A stretch of 10,245 nucleotides of DNA from Clostridiales bacterium (lineage in GTDB: Bacteria > Bacillota > Clostridia > Oscillospirales > Acutalibacteraceae): NCBI GenBank assembly GCA_019419895.1, contig JAHZIE010000045.1:6797-17041 (forward strand). The letters run 5' to 3'. Made by a program: the position numbers and the translations under genes. Below are positions 6,388 to 10,245 of this stretch, one piece after another (positions within the stretch are counted from its first letter, which is position 1; the number at the start of each line of letters is the position of its first letter). The notes under the pieces are model-generated. The model saw only the letters and a list, made by a program, of their open reading frames with translations, was not told the origin of the DNA and did no database searches.

Positions 6388-6852
6388 TTCCCGGCGGCTT
6401 TTTTTCAGTTCCTCGGAATCCAAAAGAATAGTAACCGGCCCATCATTGAGCAGAGACACCTTCATATCGGCCCCAAAGCGTCCCTTTTCCACCTTTTGAA
6501 TTCCCTGTTCCCTCAGACAGGCGCAAAAATGCTCATAAAGATCTTCCGCCTCTGAGGGTGGGGCCGCCTGGATAAAATTGGGCCGGCGTCCCTTGCGGCA
6601 GTCGGCGTAAAGGGTAAAATTTGAGATAGCTAGCACGCTTCCCCCAATATCCAGCAGGGAGAGATTCATTTTATCCTGCTCGTCGGAAAATACGCGCAGC
6701 TGGGCGATCTTTTCGGCCAAAAGCCTAGCCTCCTCCTTGGTATCCCCCTGGCCAACTCCAAGGAACACCAAAAAGCCCTGGGAAATTTCTCCTACCTGCT
6801 GATTTTCCACATTGACATAAGCGTGCGCAACACGCTGCAAAACCGCTTTCAT
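6379..6852 (-). CDS. dtd: D-aminoacyl-tRNA deacylase
   Basis: This cytoplasmic proofreading enzyme removes D-amino acids (and glycine from mischarged tRNA-Ala) from tRNA. The protein has 157 residues, slightly longer than the usual 145-150 because of a charged tail, ELKKSRREKP. The start MKAVLQRVAHAYVNVENQ is the typical family N-terminus. The active-site strand reads ISNFTLYAD (76-84), where the canonical form is SQxTL; here N78 replaces the usual Gln. The second signature, NDGPVT (136-141), holds the Gly-cisPro pair intact. The frame stays open to a GTG at 6903, but ATG 6852 is preferred: it matches the family start and has AAAGGAAG upstream. The gene follows rel by 78 bases and precedes the metallo-hydrolase by 23, as in the usual Firmicutes recJ/rel/dtd neighbourhood. 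The leader may form alternative hairpins (see 6867-6898). Confidence 0.94.
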   Translation of the reverse strand: MKAVLQRVAHAYVNVENQQVGEISQGFLVFLGVGQGDTKEEARLLAEKIAQLRVFSDEQDKMNLSLLDIGGSVLAISNFTLYADCRKGRRPNFIQAAPPSEAEDLYEHFCACLREQGIQKVEKGRFGADMKVSLLNDGPVTILLDSEELKKSRREKP

Positions 6853-6866
6853 TTCTATGCTTCTTC

Positions 6867-6898
6867 CTTTCCTGGGAAGGGGAAAGCTATGCCTTTCC
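6867..6898 (-). promoter_or_regulatory. Alternative hairpins in the dtd leader, possible ribosome-site switch
   Basis: On the minus strand CTTTCC (6881-6886) can pair with GGAAAG upstream (6893-6898, 6-base loop). It can instead pair with GGAAAG downstream (6867-6872, 8-base loop), which overlaps the dtd Shine-Dalgarno region. The two six-pair stems exclude each other. The flanking text is partly duplicated: GGAAAGGCATAG and GGAAAGGAAGAAGCATAG. This is the layout of a simple on/off translation switch, but the stems are short and purine-rich tracts pair easily by chance. Confidence 0.35.
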
Positions 6899-6915
6899 TT
6901 CACTTTTTCTATTCT

Positions 6916-6938
6916 GAACTTGCCTTTTGATCAAGTTC
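6916..6938 (-). repeat. Inverted repeat across the rel stop codon
   Basis: GAACTTG (6916-6922) and CAAGTTC (6932-6938) are perfect 7-base arms with a 9-base loop; the rel TGA stop (6931-6933) lies where loop meets stem. The minus-strand sequence that follows is A-rich, not T-rich, so this is not an intrinsic terminator. It may be an mRNA processing or stability hairpin between rel and dtd. Confidence 0.4.
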
Positions 6939-9135
6939 TTGTAATGGATACGATTCCCTGTATATTTTTTAATTTAGCAATAATCGAATCGATATGATTG
7001 CGCCCTTTGACTGTAATATTGGCGTAGATGATAGCGTTCCCGTCTTTAGCCTCCCTGGAATTGAGGGAATGGATCATCAGGTGCATATTGGTCAGATGAC
7101 TGGTGATATCCGCCAAAAGCCCCTGGCGGTTTGCTGCGACAATTTCCAGTGTCGCCTTAAATTCCTCCTGGACATTTTCCGCCCAGCGCACCTTTACCCA
7201 CCGTTCCGGCTCGCTGGATTCGGCGATGTTTTCCGGCACGTTCACGCAGCTTCTCTTATGGATGGACACTCCAAATCCCCGGGTGACAAAACCGATAATA
7301 TCATCTCCCGGTAACGGGTTGCAGCAGCGGGAAAACTTAATCAAACAGTTGTCTATCCCATCCACATAGACGCCGCCGGAATCCTTTCTCTCCTGAACCG
7401 GTTGATGTAGCTGTTCATTTTGAAGGATTCGCTCGTCATTTTGGACAGCCTGGGCCTCTTTCTGCCGTTTCTGTATCTCCTCCTTAATCCGCGGAATTAT
7501 CCTCCACAGCTGTACGCCTCCATAGCCGATGGCGGCGTAAAAATCGGGGATGGTGTTGCAGTGCTGCCTTTTGGCCAAAGTGGAAAGCAGCTCCTGCATC
7601 TCTTCCTCTGGCAGAAGAATCCCATTGCGCCGGAATTCCTTTTCCAGTTCATCCTTGCCCTGCTCAATATTTTCTTCCCGTTTTTCCTTTTTAAACCAAG
7701 CGCGGATTTTGCTCCTCGCCTCGCTGGTTTTGACAATTTTCAGCCAGTCCCTGCTCGGCCCGTTGACAACCTCTTTAGTGGTCAGGATCTCTATAATCTC
7801 CCCCGTCTTTACCTGATAATCAATCGGAACGATACGGCTGTCCACCTTGGCGCCGATCATCCGATTACCCACGGCGCTGTGGATTGCGTAAGCGAAATCA
7901 ATGACAGTGGAGCCCTGTGGCAGGCTGATGACATCCCCGTTGGGAGTGAATACGAACACCTCTTCCGGGGCAATATCGGACTTGATGGAACGGAGAATAT
8001 CAGTGGCATCTCCGCTTTCCGCCTGCTGCTCCAGCAGCTGGCGTACCCAGGCAATCCTATCCTCCATTTTGCCGTCGGACAGCCCCAGCTTGTACTTCCA
8101 GTGAGCCGCGATGCCATATTCAGCTGTATGGTGCATATCCCAGGTGCGTATCTGCACTTCAAAGGGGATACACTCCTTACTGATGACAGTAGTGTGAAGG
8201 GACTGGTACATATTGGGCTTGGGGGTGGAAATATAATCCTTGAAGCGGTTGGGCAGGGGCTGGAACATATCGTGGATCACACCCAGGACATTATAACAGT
8301 CGTTGACCGTATCCACTATGACGCGGACCGCATAGATATCATAAATTTCGTCAAAGGAATGGTTCTGGGCATACATCTTTCTGTAAATACCGTTGATGCT
8401 TTTTACTCTGCCCTCCAGGTAGACATTGGGGATCATGGGAGACACTCTGTCAAAAATACGCTGTTTGATGGAAACAATGAACTTTTCCCGCTCATTTTTT
8501 CTCAGGTTCAGGGCATCCTCAATTTCCTTATAAGCCACAGGATCCAGGCAGCGGATAGAAATATCCTCCAGCTCCTCCTTCACGGCACGGATACCCAACC
8601 GGTGAGCGATGGGAGCATAAACTTCCATGGTTTCCAAAGCTGTATCCCGCCGCTTCTGCTCAGGGCGGTACTGAATGGTACGCATATTGTGAAGCCGGTC
8701 GGCCAGCTTAATAATGATAACCCGAATGTCATCCGCCATGGCGATGAGCATTTTTCTGACATTTTCCGCCTGTTGTTCTTCTCTTGAGGAATAGGGAATT
8801 CTGCCCAGTTTGGTAACGCCGTCAATCAGCAGAGCGACCTCTTTTCCAAACTGTTTTTCTATCTGGGGCAGAGTGACATCGGTATCCTCCACCACATCAT
8901 GAAGAAGGGCAGCCTCTACTGATTCGCTGTCCATACCCAAATCCACTACAATGGAAGCCACTTCCAGGGGGTGAATGATATAGGGATCTCCCGAATCGCG
9001 GAACTGCCCTTCGTGAGCGGTTTTCGCAATTTCATATGCCTTTTGAATGGTCTCCATATCAAATTTTTTTTCACTGTTTTCCAGCTTTGACCGCAGCTTT
9101 TCCTCCAGAATTTTTACCTTGTCTTCCATTTTCAT
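6931..9135 (-). CDS. relA: Bifunctional (p)ppGpp synthetase/hydrolase, long Rel type
   Basis: This enzyme makes and degrades the alarmone (p)ppGpp from ATP and GTP/GDP in the stringent response, acting on the ribosome. At 734 residues it has the full Rel length. The HD hydrolase domain is intact: R46, HPLEV with H55, LLHD (H79, D80) and KLADRLHN with D146. The synthetase domain has YDIYAVRV with D266, RFKD (297-300), KPNMYQSLHTTV and EVQIRT with E326. RFKD is the charge signature of bifunctional Rel rather than synthetase-only RelA. TGS covers about 391-452. A linker helical region follows, then the zinc-finger/RIS part with CCNPLPGD (C604, C605) plus H626 and C630, then a C-terminal ACT domain (about 660-734). 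ATG 9135 has AGGAAAGG five bases upstream; a second ATG two codons later is possible. recJ ends 37 bases upstream, so they are probably cotranscribed. No broken or missing catalytic residue is seen. Confidence 0.97.
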   Translation of the reverse strand: MKMEDKVKILEEKLRSKLENSEKKFDMETIQKAYEIAKTAHEGQFRDSGDPYIIHPLEVASIVVDLGMDSESVEAALLHDVVEDTDVTLPQIEKQFGKEVALLIDGVTKLGRIPYSSREEQQAENVRKMLIAMADDIRVIIIKLADRLHNMRTIQYRPEQKRRDTALETMEVYAPIAHRLGIRAVKEELEDISIRCLDPVAYKEIEDALNLRKNEREKFIVSIKQRIFDRVSPMIPNVYLEGRVKSINGIYRKMYAQNHSFDEIYDIYAVRVIVDTVNDCYNVLGVIHDMFQPLPNRFKDYISTPKPNMYQSLHTTVISKECIPFEVQIRTWDMHHTAEYGIAAHWKYKLGLSDGKMEDRIAWVRQLLEQQAESGDATDILRSIKSDIAPEEVFVFTPNGDVISLPQGSTVIDFAYAIHSAVGNRMIGAKVDSRIVPIDYQVKTGEIIEILTTKEVVNGPSRDWLKIVKTSEARSKIRAWFKKEKREENIEQGKDELEKEFRRNGILLPEEEMQELLSTLAKRQHCNTIPDFYAAIGYGGVQLWRIIPRIKEEIQKRQKEAQAVQNDERILQNEQLHQPVQERKDSGGVYVDGIDNCLIKFSRCCNPLPGDDIIGFVTRGFGVSIHKRSCVNVPENIAESSEPERWVKVRWAENVQEEFKATLEIVAANRQGLLADITSHLTNMHLMIHSLNSREAKDGNAIIYANITVKGRNHIDSIIAKLKNIQGIVSITRT

Positions 9136-9172
9136 CCATGCCTTTCCTGAATCTCCGCCTTTGCCACTTTGT

Positions 9173-10245
9173 TTATGCCGTCAGCCTTCTCAGCTTCTGA
9201 AGGGTGGGAGAAGCTTCCAAATCGGCTTTTCTCTCCACCTTCGCCAGGCGGATCTGTGCCCTTTCCCCATCTGTGCGGAAAGAAAGCAATCCAACATCTT
9301 CCATCATATGAAGGCTGATCATAAGCTTATCATAACCAATTTTTGCCTTCCTCAAACAATTGCACATGGAAAAAAGATTCCATGCTTCTCTCCGCTGTTC
9401 TCCCCTAAGAAGGCGGTAGACCGCTCCGGTCTCCTCTCTTGTGGGAATCATGGACAAAAGCTTTTCCCCCGGCACCCTGTCCCCCCGACGGAAAGCTTCA
9501 TAACGGGATTTCTGCCCAAGCAGCTCTTCATTTTCCAATCCGGCAGGCTTCATATCCTTTATCAGGATGCTCACCTGTTCCTGTCCCCTGTATTCGGAAC
9601 GTTCCAAATTCACAGCTAAATCAAGGATGTCCCCCTTACTGTAGGGAAACTCCTCCGGCCCCATTCCAAAACGGAGCGCGGAAATCCTGGTTTCTTCTCT
9701 GGAAAAGGAAAGCCTGAGATGCTTTCCACCGCTCAGAGGGACGATTTCCTCCAGCCTCATATGGTAAAGCCCAAACACCGGGGTAGGATTCCCCGCCCCA
9801 AAGGGAGCCAGCGCCTCCATCTGCTTCACCGTATCCAGGCCGACCAAAGACGGCTTCAGCTTGAGATCTATGGACAATACCGGGTATACCTCCTCTTCCC
9901 TTTCGGCGGCCGTCTCATTGAGCGCCTGTCGAAAGGCTGGAAGATTTTCCACTGGAAGAGTCATCCCTGCCGCCAAGGTATGCCCGCCGTATTTGGTTAG
10001 AAGCTCCTGACAGCTTGTCAGCGCCTCATGGATGGAAAAACCCGGAATACTTCTTGCAGAGCCCTTTGCCTCTGTTCCGCAGGTTGACAAAATCACGCTG
10101 GGCTTTCCATATTTCTCCGTCACACGGGAAGATACGATTCCCAAAACTCCCTGATGCCATCCCTCTCCCCAAAAGCCCAGCACCCTGTCCCGAAGCCTGT
10201 CCGGCTCCTGTTCTATCTGGGAGGAAAGCTCCCGAAGGATTTTCA
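9173..10245 (-). CDS. recJ: Single-stranded-DNA-specific exonuclease RecJ, C-terminal part
   Basis: This 5'-3' single-strand DNA exonuclease acts in recombination and mismatch repair. Only the last 356 codons are in the window; the DHH catalytic core lies beyond the right edge. The frame runs open to 10245, and the upstream residues (KILRELSSQIEQEPDRLRDR) join smoothly to the DHHA1 domain, so the GTG at 10183 is an internal Val codon and not a start. DHHA1 is shown by FWGEGWHQGVLGIVSSR (codons about 24-40) and YGGHTLAAGM, the GGHxxAAG nucleic-acid/metal motif. Next comes ALAPFGAGNPTPVF, the family's entry to the OB-fold domain. A C-terminal extension of about 120 residues, starting near YEAFRRGDRVPGEKL and containing MIPTRE, resembles the extra C-terminal domain seen in many Firmicutes RecJ. 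The stop is 37 bases before rel. In Bacillus apt stands between these two genes; it does not here. Confidence 0.95.
   Translation of the reverse strand, partial: KILRELSSQIEQEPDRLRDRVLGFWGEGWHQGVLGIVSSRVTEKYGKPSVILSTCGTEAKGSARSIPGFSIHEALTSCQELLTKYGGHTLAAGMTLPVENLPAFRQALNETAAEREEEVYPVLSIDLKLKPSLVGLDTVKQMEALAPFGAGNPTPVFGLYHMRLEEIVPLSGGKHLRLSFSREETRISALRFGMGPEEFPYSKGDILDLAVNLERSEYRGQEQVSILIKDMKPAGLENEELLGQKSRYEAFRRGDRVPGEKLLSMIPTREETGAVYRLLRGEQRREAWNLFSMCNCLRKAKIGYDKLMISLHMMEDVGLLSFRTDGERAQIRLAKVERKADLEASPTLQKLRRLTA

Noticed and set aside
6853..6903. A longer dtd starting at GTG 6903, adding 17 residues.
   Set aside because: The added residues do not resemble the family N-terminus, and ATG 6852 has a suitable ribosome site and the typical MKAVLQRV start.
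6906..6934. A possible promoter for dtd (TTGATC, 17-base spacer, TAGAAA on the minus strand).
   Set aside because: Each box matches only four of six consensus positions, and the place is already explained by an inverted repeat over the rel stop; too weak to annotate.
7420..8787. A 455-codon open frame on the plus strand, antisense to rel.
   Set aside because: It runs in the exact reverse-complement register of rel codons, where stops arise only from sense TTA, CTA and TCA. Those codons are rare in this gene, so a long shadow frame is expected. The rel strand carries all conserved domains.
10181..10183. GTG as the start of a 336-residue recJ-like gene.
   Set aside because: The frame continues upstream to the window edge with sensible RecJ sequence, and the GTG falls just before the DHHA1 motif, so it is an internal codon.
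1..10245. Mobile elements, CRISPR arrays, toxin-antitoxin or defence genes.
   Set aside because: All coding space is taken by recognisable housekeeping families on one strand, with no transposase, integrase, direct-repeat array or tRNA-linked attachment site visible.

Overview
This window looks like chromosomal core DNA of a spore-forming Clostridia member, perhaps of the Lachnospirales/Oscillospirales type. The reasons are balanced GC, Firmicutes-style purine-rich ribosome binding sites, a bifunctional Rel enzyme next to recJ and dtd, a HemZ-type radical SAM protein, and a SpoVB-like flippase. Taxon is inferred from gene content only. All nine genes lie on the minus strand, so transcription runs from the right edge to the left. 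I see no tRNA, rRNA, CRISPR array, insertion sequence or phage gene.

Right part, 10245 down to 3330, is a compact gene string that is probably one operon: the 3' part of recJ (single-strand DNA exonuclease), a full-length rel/relA ((p)ppGpp synthetase/hydrolase), dtd (D-aminoacyl-tRNA deacylase), a glyoxalase-II-like metallo-beta-lactamase hydrolase, hemZ, and a uridine-kinase-like P-loop kinase. Gaps are 37, 78 and 23 bases. The last two junctions each overlap by exactly 17 bases, which suggests translational coupling. The core order recJ-rel-dtd is the familiar Firmicutes one, but apt, often found between recJ and rel, is absent here. The kinase sits after hemZ, where hisS is common in relatives.

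Left part, 3329 down to 1, holds three more separated genes: a 120-residue helical protein with a C-terminal zinc ribbon and its own good sigma-A-type promoter, a trimeric-type purine nucleoside phosphorylase, and a 14-helix-class MOP-superfamily flippase of the SpoVB type. Each is preceded by a spacer of about 100-150 bases, and the spacers carry inverted repeats: a dyad over the zinc-ribbon -10 box, a strong 52-base hairpin before the phosphorylase, and a 35-base hairpin before the flippase.

Functionally the window joins stringent response, DNA repair, translation quality control, tetrapyrrole-related radical SAM chemistry, nucleoside metabolism and envelope or spore-wall lipid flipping. 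I found no convincing new multi-gene system. The points worth a second look are the structured leaders (especially that of dtd), the stand-alone kinase module without the N-terminal synthetase-like part, and the orphan zinc-ribbon gene with an operator-like promoter.
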